Positions 1-9,038 of a stretch of 64,000 bases of DNA are shown here, in pieces. The notes beneath the pieces are model-generated. The model searched no databases, was not told the origin of the DNA, and was given only the letters and a program-made list of their open reading frames with translations. The first letter of the stretch is position 1. Every line of letters starts with the position of its first letter. Source of the stretch: Comamonadaceae bacterium OS-1 (GTDB taxonomy: Bacteria; Pseudomonadota; Gammaproteobacteria; Burkholderiales; Burkholderiaceae_C). The DNA lies in NCBI GenBank assembly GCA_027923965.1, contig AP026969.1, positions 372,001 through 436,000 of the forward strand, written 5' to 3'. The translations under genes were made by a program, and so were the position numbers.

Positions 1-1674
1 CAGCCCGGCCTGGCGCAGGGTACGCACACCTTCGATTTTGGCCTGCTCTGCAATATCCAGCGCGCTGCCGTCGCGCAAGATGATGCGCTGGATTTCTTCG
101 GAAATCGGCATCACCTGGTAAATACCGACCCGGCCTTTGTAGCCGTTGTTGCAGGCGTTGCAGCCCACGGGGCCGTAAGGTTTCCAGGAGCCGTCCAGCT
201 CTTCGGGCTTGTAACCAGACTCCAGCAAGGTTTTTTGCGGAATGTCGATCAGTGCCTTGCACGTGGGGCACAGCCGCCGCGCCAGCCGCTGGGCGGTGAT
301 CAGGATCACGCTGGACGCGATGTTGAACGGCGCAATGCCCATGTTGCGCATGCGCGTCAAGGTGGTGGGCGCGTCGTTGGTGTGCAGCGTGGACAAGACC
401 AGGTGGCCGGTTTGCGCGGCCTTGATGGAGATGTCGGCGGTTTCCAGATCGCGGATTTCGCCCACCATGATGATGTCCGGGTCCTGGCGCAGAAAAGACT
501 TCAGGGCCACGGCAAAGGTCATGCCGGCTTTTTCATTCACATTGACCTGGTTCACGCCCGGCAGGTTGATTTCGGACGGGTCTTCGGCCGTGGCGATGTT
601 TACGCCGGGCTTGTTCAGCAGGTTCAGGAAGGTGTAGAGCGACACGGTTTTGCCCGAACCCGTGGGGCCGGTCACCAGCACCATGCCGTAGGGGCGGCCA
701 ATGGCCTGCATCACGCGCTCTTTTTCTTCGGGCTCGTAGCCCAGGGCGTCGATGCCCAGCTTGGCGCTGCTCGGATCCAGAATCCGGATCACGATCTTTT
801 CGCCAAACAAGGTGGGCAGGGTGCTGACGCGGAAGTCGATCACCCGGTCCGGTCCGATCTTGAGCTTCATCTTGCCGTCTTGCGGCACCCGCTTTTCCGA
901 GATGTCCAGACGCGAGATCACCTTGATGCGCGAGGCCAGCTTGTCCTTGATGGCCACCGGCGGCGAGGCGATTTCGCGCAGCTCGCCGTCGATACGAAAG
1001 CGCACCCGGTAGTTGTGCTCGTAGGGCTCAAAGTGCAAGTCGGATGCGCGCATGCCATAGGCATCGAGCAACATCTTGTGCAGGAATTTGACGACCGGGG
1101 CATCTTCCACCTCGGCCATGCTGATCTCGGCGGCTTCGACCGGCGAGCCCATGACCGCGTCGTCAAAGTCGAAGTCGCCGCCGATGATGTTGTCCATCGC
1201 CTCACCGGTGGTGACGGCGTTGGCATCCACCATGCGCGACAGCTTGTCGTATTCGGCAATGATCCAGTCCACACCCAACTGGGTCGCAAACTTGATCTTC
1301 TCGGCGGCCTCCTGGTCCGACGGGTCCGCGGTGGCGACGATCAGCCGGTTATTGCGTTTGCTCAGCACCACCACCCGGTAGGCCTGGCAAATTTTGGCAT
1401 CCAGCAGGTCTTTGGGCAGGCGCAGGCGGTCTACCGCGTCGATGTCCAGCAAAGGCGCAGCAAAGGCGGTGGACATGGTATGGGCCAGGTCCGATGCCGA
1501 CACTGCCCCCGAGGACATCAGCTCGGCAATGAAGCTTGTGCGGTTGGACTGGGACTTTCGGTAGATGTCTTCGGCCGCGCGTTGGCCGAGTTTGCCTGCA
1601 GAAATCAGAACCCTTCCCAAGCCGGGAAGCGCAACAGAAGATGATTCTTTGGTGAAAGGTTCAACAGCGGCCAT
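1..1674 (-). CDS. pilB: Type IV pilus assembly ATPase PilB (C-terminus off the left edge)
   Basis: Hexameric secretion-family ATPase that powers type IV pilus extension at the inner membrane. Reading the minus strand from the ATG at 1674 gives an N-terminal MshEN-like domain (start MAAVEPFTKESSS, then LPGLGRVLISAG), a linker, and a RecA-like ATPase core. Walker A GPTGSGKT falls near residue 342 and is followed by the Asp-box and His-box stretch (LRQDPDIIMVGEIRD, TGHLVLSTLHTN). A CPTC...CNAC pair matches the zinc-binding insert of PilB/GspE proteins. The N-terminal domain resembles PilB more than GspE. The last residues are missing because the gene leaves the window, so pilC/pilD neighbours cannot be seen. 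It lies 71 bp downstream of rluC on the same strand. Confidence 0.9.
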   Translation of the reverse strand, partial: MAAVEPFTKESSSVALPGLGRVLISAGKLGQRAAEDIYRKSQSNRTSFIAELMSSGAVSASDLAHTMSTAFAAPLLDIDAVDRLRLPKDLLDAKICQAYRVVVLSKRNNRLIVATADPSDQEAAEKIKFATQLGVDWIIAEYDKLSRMVDANAVTTGEAMDNIIGGDFDFDDAVMGSPVEAAEISMAEVEDAPVVKFLHKMLLDAYGMRASDLHFEPYEHNYRVRFRIDGELREIASPPVAIKDKLASRIKVISRLDISEKRVPQDGKMKLKIGPDRVIDFRVSTLPTLFGEKIVIRILDPSSAKLGIDALGYEPEEKERVMQAIGRPYGMVLVTGPTGSGKTVSLYTFLNLLNKPGVNIATAEDPSEINLPGVNQVNVNEKAGMTFAVALKSFLRQDPDIIMVGEIRDLETADISIKAAQTGHLVLSTLHTNDAPTTLTRMRNMGIAPFNIASSVILITAQRLARRLCPTCKALIDIPQKTLLESGYKPEELDGSWKPYGPVGCNACNNGYKGRVGIYQVMPISEEIQRIILRDGSALDIAEQAKIEGVRTLRQAGL

Positions 1675-1745
1675 ATGCCCAAAATGTAGCAGGTAGCAAA
1701 AGGTTAATGCATCATTACCTATTCAGTCAGACCTGTAAACCGGCA

Positions 1746-2708
1746 TCAGGGGGTGGAAGACCCCGCTTTCGCTGGTAAAAACCGTTGCAGCTCCTCGGGT
1801 AAAGCCGCATGCAGCTCCACACTTTCACCGCTGGCGGGGTGGCTCAGCTGTAAACGCCAGGCGTGCAGAAACATGCGCTTGAGCCCCTGTTTCACCAAGG
1901 CCTTGTTGGCCTCGAAGTCGCCATATTTGTCGTCTCCGGCAATCGGGAAGCCCTCGGAGGCCAGGTGCACCCGGATCTGGTGGGTGCGGCCGGTCTTGAT
2001 GGTTACCTCCAGCAGGCTGAAACCTTCGAAATGCTGGGCCACCTTGACCAGGGTCAGCGAGCGCATGCCGTCCGGGTCGTCCCGGGCCACCACCTTGACG
2101 CGGCGCTCGCCATTGGGCAGCAGGTATTTGTGTAAAGACTTGTCCAGCACCTTTTTATTGCTGGGCCACTGGCCGATCACCAGCGCCAGGTAGGTTTTGC
2201 CGGTTTCCCGGTCGCGGAACTGGTCTTGTACGTTTTTGAGGGCGCTGCGCTTCTTGGCCAGCAGCAGGATGCCCGAGGTTTCGCGGTCCAGCCGGTGCAC
2301 CAGTTCCAGAAACGGGGCCTTCGGGCGGGCCATGCGCAATTGTTCGATCACGCCGAAGCTCACGCCGCTGCCGCCGTGCACGGCCACGCCCGCGGGCTTA
2401 TCGATGGCCAGCAGGTGCTCGTCTTCCAGCAGGACGGGGAATTCGCGCGCCGGGGCGGGCGCGGCGGCCATGGCCTCGGCTTTTTCGGCCACGCGCTCGG
2501 AGATGCGTGTGGGGGGCAGGCGCACCACGTCGCCGCCTTGGACGCGCGTGTCGGCAGAAACGCGACCCTTGTTGATCCGTACTTCGCCGCTGCGGATGAT
2601 GCGGTAGACGTGGGTTTTGGGCACGCCTTTGAGGTGGCGCATGAGGAAATTGTCCAGCCGCTGCCCGGCATCATCCGGGTCCACCGTAATGAATTTGACT
2701 TCTGGCAT
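1746..2708 (-). CDS. rluC: 23S rRNA pseudouridine synthase RluC
   Basis: Converts specific 23S rRNA uridines to pseudouridine (955/2504/2580 in E. coli numbering). The 320-residue protein has an N-terminal S4 RNA-binding domain (about residues 15-65) and an RluA-family catalytic domain with the HRLDRETSG motif, whose catalytic Asp is near residue 141. It ends with the family's GRTHQIRVH motif. I chose the ATG at 2708 (MPEVKFITVD) because the reading frame upstream of it looks non-coding. Divergence from rne across a long leader is the same arrangement as in E. coli, which supports RluC over RluD. An AT-rich stretch just upstream on the minus strand (TATTAT near 2727-2732) could be its -10 box. 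Confidence 0.9.
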   Translation of the reverse strand: MPEVKFITVDPDDAGQRLDNFLMRHLKGVPKTHVYRIIRSGEVRINKGRVSADTRVQGGDVVRLPPTRISERVAEKAEAMAAAPAPAREFPVLLEDEHLLAIDKPAGVAVHGGSGVSFGVIEQLRMARPKAPFLELVHRLDRETSGILLLAKKRSALKNVQDQFRDRETGKTYLALVIGQWPSNKKVLDKSLHKYLLPNGERRVKVVARDDPDGMRSLTLVKVAQHFEGFSLLEVTIKTGRTHQIRVHLASEGFPIAGDDKYGDFEANKALVKQGLKRMFLHAWRLQLSHPASGESVELHAALPEELQRFLPAKAGSSTP

Positions 2709-3072
2709 GGGGGGGGATGCGTTAGCACCTATAATATTTTTCACCAGCGTCGTGTCGTAAGTGCTTGATTCACCACAGTTTAGAGCATTGCATCTACGCC
2801 GCTGCGAAGTCGATGCCACCCAAGGCGATCTGCTGCCACCCCGAGCAACCCAGGCTCCGTTGGCAGCATAAGTTGATGGGGCGGGCTGACGCGATGGAAA
2901 CTACATACGGAATACCCCCTCACTTGCCAACCTGTGCTGTAGGCGCATGTTGTGCAACGGATCGAAGCGAGAACTCTTGTGTTGATGGCGATACTTCAAA
3001 CCTGCTGGCGGTGGCTCATGGCTCCGGCTATAGCCCCGGTTTTTGGCATGGAATCGCCCCTGGCGCGCATCT

Positions 3073-3111
3073 ACTGTGCGCAAGCAGCTATTAAATTAGT
3101 AGCTATCCAAA
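3073..3111 (-). repeat. Truncated copy of the dispersed hairpin repeat in the rne leader
   Basis: On the minus strand this reads tagctactaatttaatagctgcttgcgcac. That is the left half of the repeat seen in full at 52113-52205. The right half (ataagcgc and beyond) is absent, so this is a partial copy lying inside the presumed untranslated leader of rne. Confidence 0.6.
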
Positions 3112-3231
3112 CCAGCACACCCCTTCCCGCTTCCCTCCACCTCCCCCCACTGCCACCCTGTGAGCCTTGGCTTACCTAGTGCAGTCTGGGGTCATTCCGG
3201 CTGTTTCCGCGCGTTGGTTCAGGCATCAATA

Positions 3232-3246
3232 GGCCCGATTTGGGCC
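3232..3246 (+). promoter_or_regulatory. Small hairpin in the rne leader
   Basis: GGCCC-GATTT-GGGCC forms a perfect 5-bp stem about 57 nt before the rne start and is followed by an A/T-rich single-stranded-looking segment (gtattgaattgaag). Leader hairpins of rne are autoregulatory cleavage sites in E. coli; transfer of that role here is a guess based on position. Confidence 0.35.
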
Positions 3247-3303
3247 GTATTGAATTGAAGAACATTTCTGGACCCTTGCCGGTCCAGTCAAAGGAAGCGC
3301 ACC

Positions 3304-6300
3304 ATGAAACGGATGCTGATTAACGCAACGCAGTCGGAAGAACGCCGGCTGGCGATTGTGGACGGGCAAAAACTGCTCGACTATGAAATTGAAATCGAGG
3401 GGCGCGAACAGCGCAAGGGCAACATCTACAAGGCCGTCGTAACCCGCGTCGAGCCTTCGCTGGAAGCCTGCTTCGTCGACTACGGCGAAGACCGCCACGG
3501 CTTCTTGCCGTTCAAGGAAATCTCCAAGCAATACTTCCAGCAGGGCGTGCCGGTCAACCAGGCCCGCATCAGCGATGTGATCCGCGAAGGCCAGGAACTG
3601 CTGGTCCAGGTGGAAAAAGAAGAGCGCGGCAACAAGGGTGCCGCCCTGACCACCTTTGTGTCGCTGGCAGGCCGCTATGTGGTGCTGATGCCCAACAACC
3701 CCCGCGGCGGTGGCGTATCGCGCCGCATCGAGGGCGACGACCGGGCCGAACTCAAGGAAGCCATGGACCAGTTGGAATACCCCAACGGCTCCAGCATCAT
3801 TGCCCGCACCGCCGGTATCGGCCGCAGCGCACCCGAACTGCAATGGGATCTGAACTACCTGCTCAAGCTCTGGACCGCCATCGACGGCGCAGGCAAGCAG
3901 GGCAAGGGCGCATTCCTGATTTACCAGGAATCCAGCCTGGTGATCCGTGCCATCCGCGACTACTTCAACACCGACATCGGCGACATCCTGATCGACACCG
4001 ACGACGTGTACGAGCAGGCCCAGCAGTTCATGGCCCACGTCATGCCCGAGCACGCCGCCCGCGTCAAGCGCTACCGTGACGACGCGCCGCTGTTCAGCCG
4101 CTTCCAGATCGAACACCAAATCGAATCGGCCTACGCCCGCACCGTGCAACTGCCCTCGGGCGGTGCCATCGTGATCGACCACACCGAAGCCCTGGTGTCG
4201 GTGGACGTCAACTCCGCCCGCTCCATCCGCGGCGGCGACATCGAAGAAACCGCTACCCGCACCAACCTGGAAGCCGCCGAAGAAGTGGCCCGCCAGATGC
4301 GCCTGCGCGATCTGGGTGGCCTGATCGTGATCGACTTTATCGACATGGAAGAGTCCCGCAACCGCCGCGACGTGGAAAACCGCCTGCGCGACGCGCTGCG
4401 CCAGGACCGCGCCCGTGTGCAGTTCGGCACCATCAGCAAGTTTGGCCTGATGGAAATGAGTCGCCAACGCCTGCGCCCGGCGCTCAGCGAAGGTGCTTCG
4501 ATTCCTTGCCCGCGCTGCGGTGGTTCCGGCCATATCCGCGACACCGAATCCAGCGCGCTGCAAATTTTGCGCATCATCCAGGAAGAGTCGCTCAAGGACA
4601 ACACTGCCTCGGTCATGTGCCAGGTGCCGGTGGACGTGGCCTCGTTCCTGCTCAATGAGAAGCGCACCGAAATCGCCAAGATCGAGCTGAAACAGCGCAT
4701 CAACGTGCTGATGGTGCCCAACAAAACGCTGGAAACGCCCAACTACAAGCTGGAACGCCTGAAACACGACGACCCACGCCTGGACCACATCGAAGCCAGC
4801 TACAAAATGGCCGACGTGGTGGAGGATGCCACTTCGGTTACGCGCCGTTCGCAAGAGCCCACCAACAAGCAAACCCCGGTGATCAAGGGCGTGCTGCCGG
4901 ACGCACCCGCGCCCCAGGCCGTGCCCAAGGCCGTGGCCCCGGCACCGGCTCCGGTGGTGGCGCCCGTCGCCGCCCCTGCACCCGTGGCCGCACCGGTGGA
5001 AACCGGCTTCTTCGGCTGGTTGAAAAACCTGTTTGGTGCCGCGCCTGCACCGGTGGTGGTAGCCCCTGCGGCACCCGCCACCGTAACGGCCACGCCCAAG
5101 CCTGAAGACAAGCGCGAACCGCGTAACACGCGTGGTGAAGGTAGCAGCCGCAGTGGCCGTAACAGCCGTGGCGGTCGCGATGACACTGCCGAACGTGGCG
5201 AAGGCCAGGGCCGCAACCGTGGCCCGCGCAATGCCGAAGGCCGCGAACCGCGTGAACCCCGTGAAGGCCAGGAGGCCCGTCCCGAACGCGCTCCGCGCAA
5301 CGTCGGTGACCGTCCGGAACGCGCCGAGCGCCCAGACCGCAACGACGCACCGCGTGCCGACGGCGAAGCCCAGACCCGCGGTAGCCGCGGTGGCCGGGGC
5401 CGTGGCGAGCGGTCCCAGGGTCCGCGTGAGCGTTCCGAAGTGGACGGCCAGGCTGTTGAAGGCGTGGTGAACGAAGCTGCTGGCAATGTCGAAGTCGGCG
5501 GTTCCGAAGTTCGTGCCGAGCGCGGCCCGCGTAACGCCGGTGAGCGTGGCGAGCGCAGCCCCCGCGGTGGCCGAGGTGGCCGTGGCCCGCGTGAAGACGG
5601 TGCTCCAGCCCAAGGCCGTGACCGCCAGGACGAGCCCCGTCCCGACCTGCGCGAACCCCGTGAACCCCGCGAACCGCAGCTGGATGCCAATGGTGAAGCC
5701 GTGGTCGAATCGCCGGTCCAAGGTGTTCGGGCCCCGCGCCCAGAGCGCGAACCGCGTGCCGAACGCGAGCCTCGCGCTGATCGCGAACCCCGTGCAGAGC
5801 GTGAGCCGCGCGCCGACCGCGAACCCCGTGCAGAGCGCGAGCCCCGCATGGACCGCGAACCCGCCGAACGCCCCGAGCGTCCGTCGTACTTCGCAGCCGC
5901 CCAGGCCGCCGCAGCAGCGCAAGCCAGTGCCGCCGAGCCGGTAACGGAGCAGACGGATGTGGCTGCCGAGCGCACCGACGAAGCCCGTCCTGAAGGCGAA
6001 GAGCCCCAGCGCCGCGAAAAGCGCTCCCGCGACCGCTATGGCCGCGACCGCAAGGACCGTGCACCGCGTGACAACTCCGGCGAACCGGCAGCGTTTGTGC
6101 CCAACCCCGTAGAGTCGGACGCACAGCCGCAAGCCGAGTCCCTGGTGGAACGCGCAGCCGCCGTGGTGGCTGAGCCTGTAGCTGCACCCGCGCCAACGCC
6201 GGTGGTTGCCGAAGTGGCCGAGGTCCCCGCACCGGTAGTTGAGCCCGTGGCTGCACCCGTTGCCGCCATCGTGGCTGCACCGGTGGTCGCCCCCAAGGCG

Positions 6301-6528
6301 GTGTTTGCCCTGCCAACCGCTGAACTGGACCAACTGGCCCAGAGCTCGGGTCTGCAATGGGTGGGCACCAGCCCCGAACGCGCCGCTGCCGTGCAGGCCG
6401 CCATCGCCGCCGAGACCGTCGCTGTGCACGTACCCCGTGTGCGTCCCCCAGCCGCCCCGGTGCAAGCCGAGCCCCTGGTGATGGTGGAAACCAAGCGCGA
6501 TCTGGGCAAGATGGACTTGCCGTTCTAA
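3304..6528 (+). CDS. rne: Ribonuclease E
   Basis: Essential endoribonuclease for mRNA decay and rRNA/tRNA maturation, and scaffold of the RNA degradosome. The 1074-residue product has the N-terminal catalytic half: an S1 domain (about residues 35-125), metal-binding Asp301 (VSVDVNS) and Asp344 (IVIDFID), and the Zn-link CPRC at 402-405. All match the E. coli positions within two residues. Residues 568-577 ([11 protein letters not shown]) look like the amphipathic membrane-targeting helix. The C-terminal half is long, disordered and Arg/Glu/Pro-rich, with hexapeptide repeats, then an Ala/Val/Pro-rich part and a short conserved-looking tail ending [10 protein letters not shown] good ribosome site precedes the ATG. 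It is followed by a strong terminator. Confidence 0.97.
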   Translation: MKRMLINATQSEERRLAIVDGQKLLDYEIEIEGREQRKGNIYKAVVTRVEPSLEACFVDYGEDRHGFLPFKEISKQYFQQGVPVNQARISDVIREGQELLVQVEKEERGNKGAALTTFVSLAGRYVVLMPNNPRGGGVSRRIEGDDRAELKEAMDQLEYPNGSSIIARTAGIGRSAPELQWDLNYLLKLWTAIDGAGKQGKGAFLIYQESSLVIRAIRDYFNTDIGDILIDTDDVYEQAQQFMAHVMPEHAARVKRYRDDAPLFSRFQIEHQIESAYARTVQLPSGGAIVIDHTEALVSVDVNSARSIRGGDIEETATRTNLEAAEEVARQMRLRDLGGLIVIDFIDMEESRNRRDVENRLRDALRQDRARVQFGTISKFGLMEMSRQRLRPALSEGASIPCPRCGGSGHIRDTESSALQILRIIQEESLKDNTASVMCQVPVDVASFLLNEKRTEIAKIELKQRINVLMVPNKTLETPNYKLERLKHDDPRLDHIEASYKMADVVEDATSVTRRSQEPTNKQTPVIKGVLPDAPAPQAVPKAVAPAPAPVVAPVAAPAPVAAPVETGFFGWLKNLFGAAPAPVVVAPAAPATVTATPKPEDKREPRNTRGEGSSRSGRNSRGGRDDTAERGEGQGRNRGPRNAEGREPREPREGQEARPERAPRNVGDRPERAERPDRNDAPRADGEAQTRGSRGGRGRGERSQGPRERSEVDGQAVEGVVNEAAGNVEVGGSEVRAERGPRNAGERGERSPRGGRGGRGPREDGAPAQGRDRQDEPRPDLREPREPREPQLDANGEAVVESPVQGVRAPRPEREPRAEREPRADREPRAEREPRADREPRAEREPRMDREPAERPERPSYFAAAQAAAAAQASAAEPVTEQTDVAAERTDEARPEGEEPQRREKRSRDRYGRDRKDRAPRDNSGEPAAFVPNPVESDAQPQAESLVERAAAVVAEPVAAPAPTPVVAEVAEVPAPVVEPVAAPVAAIVAAPVVAPKAVFALPTAELDQLAQSSGLQWVGTSPERAAAVQAAIAAETVAVHVPRVRPPAAPVQAEPLVMVETKRDLGKMDLPF
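5741..5862 (+). repeat. [12 protein letters not shown]-type hexapeptide-coding tandem repeat in rne
   Basis: About six imperfect 18-bp units encode alternating E-R-E-P-R-A and D-R-E-P-R-A hexapeptides in the disordered C-terminal region of RNase E (about residues 813-853). Neighbouring codon usage is the same, so this looks like local expansion rather than transferred sequence. Such Arg-rich tails usually bind RNA. Confidence 0.8.
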
Positions 6529-6546
6529 GCCACTGACTTGGCAAAC

Positions 6547-6576
6547 AAAAAATGGACCTTCGGGTCCATTTTTTTT
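6547..6576 (+). terminator. Rho-independent terminator of rne
   Basis: A 12-bp stem AAAAAATGGACC / GGTCCATTTTTT closes on a stable TTCG tetraloop at 6559-6562 and runs into eight T residues. It begins 18 bp after the rne stop codon. Confidence 0.93.
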
Positions 6577-6607
6577 GGGGGAGTATTCGGGAGAAGGGGG
6601 GACCGGT

Positions 6608-6702
6608 TTGCTACTATTTTTAACTATGTTTTTTGTAGCTGCTCACGCTCATCCCATAAGCACGAAGTGCCGATTCAAGCCTCTAAAAATAGGCCTGAAT
6701 CG
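6608..6702 (+). repeat. Dispersed hairpin repeat, copy between convergent rne and hemY
   Basis: The core agctgctcacgctcat...ataagcacg matches the family. After the core, cgattcaagcct (6671-6682) pairs with aggcctgaatcg (6691-6702), 11 of 12 bases, which could terminate hemY transcription on the minus strand. The downstream segment ctctaaaaat-(a/c)ggcct is shared with the copy at 52113-52205. Confidence 0.75.
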
Positions 6703-6714
6703 TATAAAGCGGGC

Positions 6715-7998
6715 TTAGATCCCAGCCACTTGCTTGTAGGCCGCCTGTGCCGCTGCGGTATCGCCGCGCTGGTCGGCCAGGTCGGCCAGGGCGCGCCAGG
6801 CGCTGCGTTGCAGGCCGCTGTCTTCCAGCTGGTGGACCGATTGGGCCAGCAGTTGCTGGGCCTTGCCCCAAAGCTGGTGGCGCAGGCAGGCCATACCGGC
6901 CAGGTACTGCAGCCGGGCATCGCGCGGGTTGCGCTGCTGCGCGGCTTCGATGCGGTGCAGCCAGGGCAGGTCGGCCGGGCTGCCGGCAGCGGAGAAGCCC
7001 GCCTCCAGCGCGCGGACCAGCTTGGTGCCAAACGCGTGCTCCTGCTCAGGGTGGGCCACCATCTGTTCCCAAATAGGCAGCAGCCACAGGCGGGCGGTGG
7101 CGGTGTCGCCCTGCAGGGTGGCCAGGCGCTGGGCGGCCTGGATGGCCACGTCGGGCATCAGGCGCTCGGTCGGGTCCAGCTCGGCCCAGGCGCGTTGCAG
7201 CTGGGCTGGGTCGTGGGCAGTGGCCAGCAGCTCCAGCGCCAGGCCACGCAGAATGCTTTGCGCGGCCGCGGGCGAGAAGGCCCGGTGCTTGGCCAGCAGG
7301 CGGGCGGTTTCCAGTGCGGGCAGGGTCTGGCGGGCCAGCCGGGTGGCCTTGAGGCGCACACGCAGGGCCAGGGTGCGGCGGGCCGCGCCCTGGGGCAGGG
7401 CATCGAGCCACTGCATGGCGGCATCGGCATCGCGGTCGGCCAGGGCCCAGTGGGCGGCGCGCAGCTGGATGCCTTCGCGGGTTTCCTGGGTTTCCAGGGT
7501 GTTGCGCTGGGCGGTGCTGTCCAGGGCCAGCTGCAAGTGGCTGTCGCGGGTGGCTTTGTCTTGCAGCGAATGGCCGCTTTCGGCGGTGACCAGGTGGGCC
7601 AGGGCACGCAGTTTGTCGCCGTGGGCCAGGGGGTGGCCACTGGCCAGCAGGGCTTGCTCTTGGCGCAGGGCCACTTCGGCGGCCTTGCGGGCGCGCAGGA
7701 AGCGGCCGGCCAGCAGGTGCGAAAAACCGTCCAGCAGGGCCGAATGGGTGGCCCGTTCTTTTTGCTGCAGGCGCCAGCGCTGGGCCTGCTGCGGCATGGC
7801 GAACAGGGCCGACAGGGCCTTCAGGGCCAGATGCAGGGCGATGAAGGTGGCTACGGTGAGCAGCAGCACCAGGTTCAGCGACAGATCGACCCGGTACGGC
7901 GGCCAGAACACGGTGACCGTGCTTTGGTTGTTACCCGCCAGCAGGGCCACCGCCACCGCCACGCCAAACAGGGCCAGGAGCCAGGCAATTGCGCGCAT
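6715..7998 (-). CDS. hemY: Heme-biosynthesis-associated TPR membrane protein HemY
   Basis: 427-residue inner-membrane protein of the HemY family, linked to the last gene positions of hemCDXY operons; the biochemical role is not settled. Two N-terminal membrane helices (about residues 3-23 and 40-62) are followed by the HemY_N segment (GRFLRARKAAEVAL) and an Ala/Leu-rich series of TPR-like helices to the end. This is not the oxygen-dependent protoporphyrinogen oxidase that carries the same symbol in Bacillus. It starts 2 bp after the hemX stop, so it is translated from the hemCDXY transcript. Confidence 0.88.
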   Translation of the reverse strand: MRAIAWLLALFGVAVAVALLAGNNQSTVTVFWPPYRVDLSLNLVLLLTVATFIALHLALKALSALFAMPQQAQRWRLQQKERATHSALLDGFSHLLAGRFLRARKAAEVALRQEQALLASGHPLAHGDKLRALAHLVTAESGHSLQDKATRDSHLQLALDSTAQRNTLETQETREGIQLRAAHWALADRDADAAMQWLDALPQGAARRTLALRVRLKATRLARQTLPALETARLLAKHRAFSPAAAQSILRGLALELLATAHDPAQLQRAWAELDPTERLMPDVAIQAAQRLATLQGDTATARLWLLPIWEQMVAHPEQEHAFGTKLVRALEAGFSAAGSPADLPWLHRIEAAQQRNPRDARLQYLAGMACLRHQLWGKAQQLLAQSVHQLEDSGLQRSAWRALADLADQRGDTAAAQAAYKQVAGI

Positions 7999-8000
7999 GC

Positions 8001-9038
8001 TCAGCGCCCCGCTGCGGCTGTGGCCAGGGCGGCCAGGGTTTCATCTACCTGCGGCAGTTCTACGGTCTTCATCTGGCCTTGCACTTCCTGCAGCAGGGTC
8101 GCCATGGTCTGGGTTTTGCGCGAGGCGGGGTCGAAATATTTGTTCAGCGCGGCAGCGGCGGCGTTCAGGTCGGCGCGGGCGGATGCCAGCTGGCGGGCCA
8201 GCAGGCCCAGGCGCGCATTCAGCAGCTTGAGCTTGAGGTTTTCGCGCAGGAAAAAGGTTTGTTCGGGCGACAGCAGGGCGGCCTCGGGCTGTTCGATGCG
8301 GCTCACGCGCAGCAGTTTGCGGGCTTCCTGGTGCACCACGTCCAACGCGCGCTGCCACCATTCGGCGGCCAGCGGCGGCGCGGTTTTGCCTGCGCCCACG
8401 GCCGAGGCGACTACCACGGCGTTGACGGTGGGCAGCTCGTCCACCTGGCGCACCAGTTCGTCCAGCTTGACCAGCAGGCCGGGGGTGTCGGTGGTGGCGG
8501 CGGCTTTGATGCGCTCGGTGTCGTGGGCGATGGCGCGCTGCAGCGGGGCCAGCCGGGGCTGGGCCGCGCGGGTGACGCGGTCGTCGGCGCTTTTCAGCGT
8601 GGCCAGCAGGGGTTCGATGCTGCCGGTGAGTTGCGCCTGTTGCTGGGCCAGGCGCACGGCGGATTCGATATCGACCACCAGGTTTTCATCGCGCGAGCGC
8701 GACAGGCTTTGCATCAGGTCTTCGAGCTGGGTCCGTTGCAGCGTGGTTTCGCTCACGCGGGCATCGGTGACGGCCTGGCGGGCGGCGATGTCGCGGGCCT
8801 GGTCCTGCGCCTGGCGGGCGATGGTGCGGGCTTCGACCGACTGGGCCCCGGCGTCGGCGCTTTGGCGGGCCAGTTGCTCCTGGATGTGGTTGAGCTTTTG
8901 CCAGAGCATGCCGCTGCTGACCAGGGCCAGCACGGCCACGCCCCCGGCCACCAGGGTCAGCATGCCGGAGCCTTTGGCGGGCGGGGCTACTGCCGGGAGG
9001 GGCGGTATGGAATTTTCGGGGGGCAGCTCGGCATTCAT
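8001..9038 (-). CDS. hemX: HemX-like membrane protein of the heme operon
   Basis: 345-residue protein with a Pro-rich cytosolic N-terminus, one membrane helix (about residues 25-45, TLVAGGVAVLALVSSGM), then a long coiled-coil-like region and a conserved C-terminal domain. The HemX family is annotated as uroporphyrinogen-III C-methyltransferase-like, but it lacks a methylase fold and its catalytic activity is doubtful. The ATG at 9038 overlaps the hemD stop (ATGA), and this start places the helix where the family has it. Confidence 0.85.
   Translation of the reverse strand: MNAELPPENSIPPLPAVAPPAKGSGMLTLVAGGVAVLALVSSGMLWQKLNHIQEQLARQSADAGAQSVEARTIARQAQDQARDIAARQAVTDARVSETTLQRTQLEDLMQSLSRSRDENLVVDIESAVRLAQQQAQLTGSIEPLLATLKSADDRVTRAAQPRLAPLQRAIAHDTERIKAAATTDTPGLLVKLDELVRQVDELPTVNAVVVASAVGAGKTAPPLAAEWWQRALDVVHQEARKLLRVSRIEQPEAALLSPEQTFFLRENLKLKLLNARLGLLARQLASARADLNAAAAALNKYFDPASRKTQTMATLLQEVQGQMKTVELPQVDETLAALATAAAGR

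Larger units (their letters stand above)
2709..3303. other. Gene-free rluC/rne divergent region and long rne leader
   Basis: There are 595 bp between the divergent starts of rluC and rne with no convincing gene; short open frames here lack recognisable domains. The stretch should hold both promoters and the rne 5' untranslated region. In E. coli the rne leader folds into hairpins that RNase E cleaves to autoregulate; a similar role here is inference. Visible elements are a truncated copy of the window's dispersed repeat (about 3073-3111), a small hairpin at 3232-3246 followed by an A/T-rich segment, and a Shine-Dalgarno AAAGGA at 3291-3296 serving rne. Confidence 0.55.

Noticed and set aside
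235..1644. Long plus-strand open frame across pilB
   Set aside because: It is antisense to a well-supported PilB frame and has a His/Gln/Arg/Gly-rich shadow composition with no domain.
2765..3179. Short open frames in the rne leader
   Set aside because: They contain the dispersed-repeat fragment, lack domains and precede rne out of frame.
3226..6465. 1079-codon minus-strand frame opposite rne
   Set aside because: Mirror of the GC-rich RNase E gene; low-complexity Gly/His/Ala protein, no motifs, no ribosome site.
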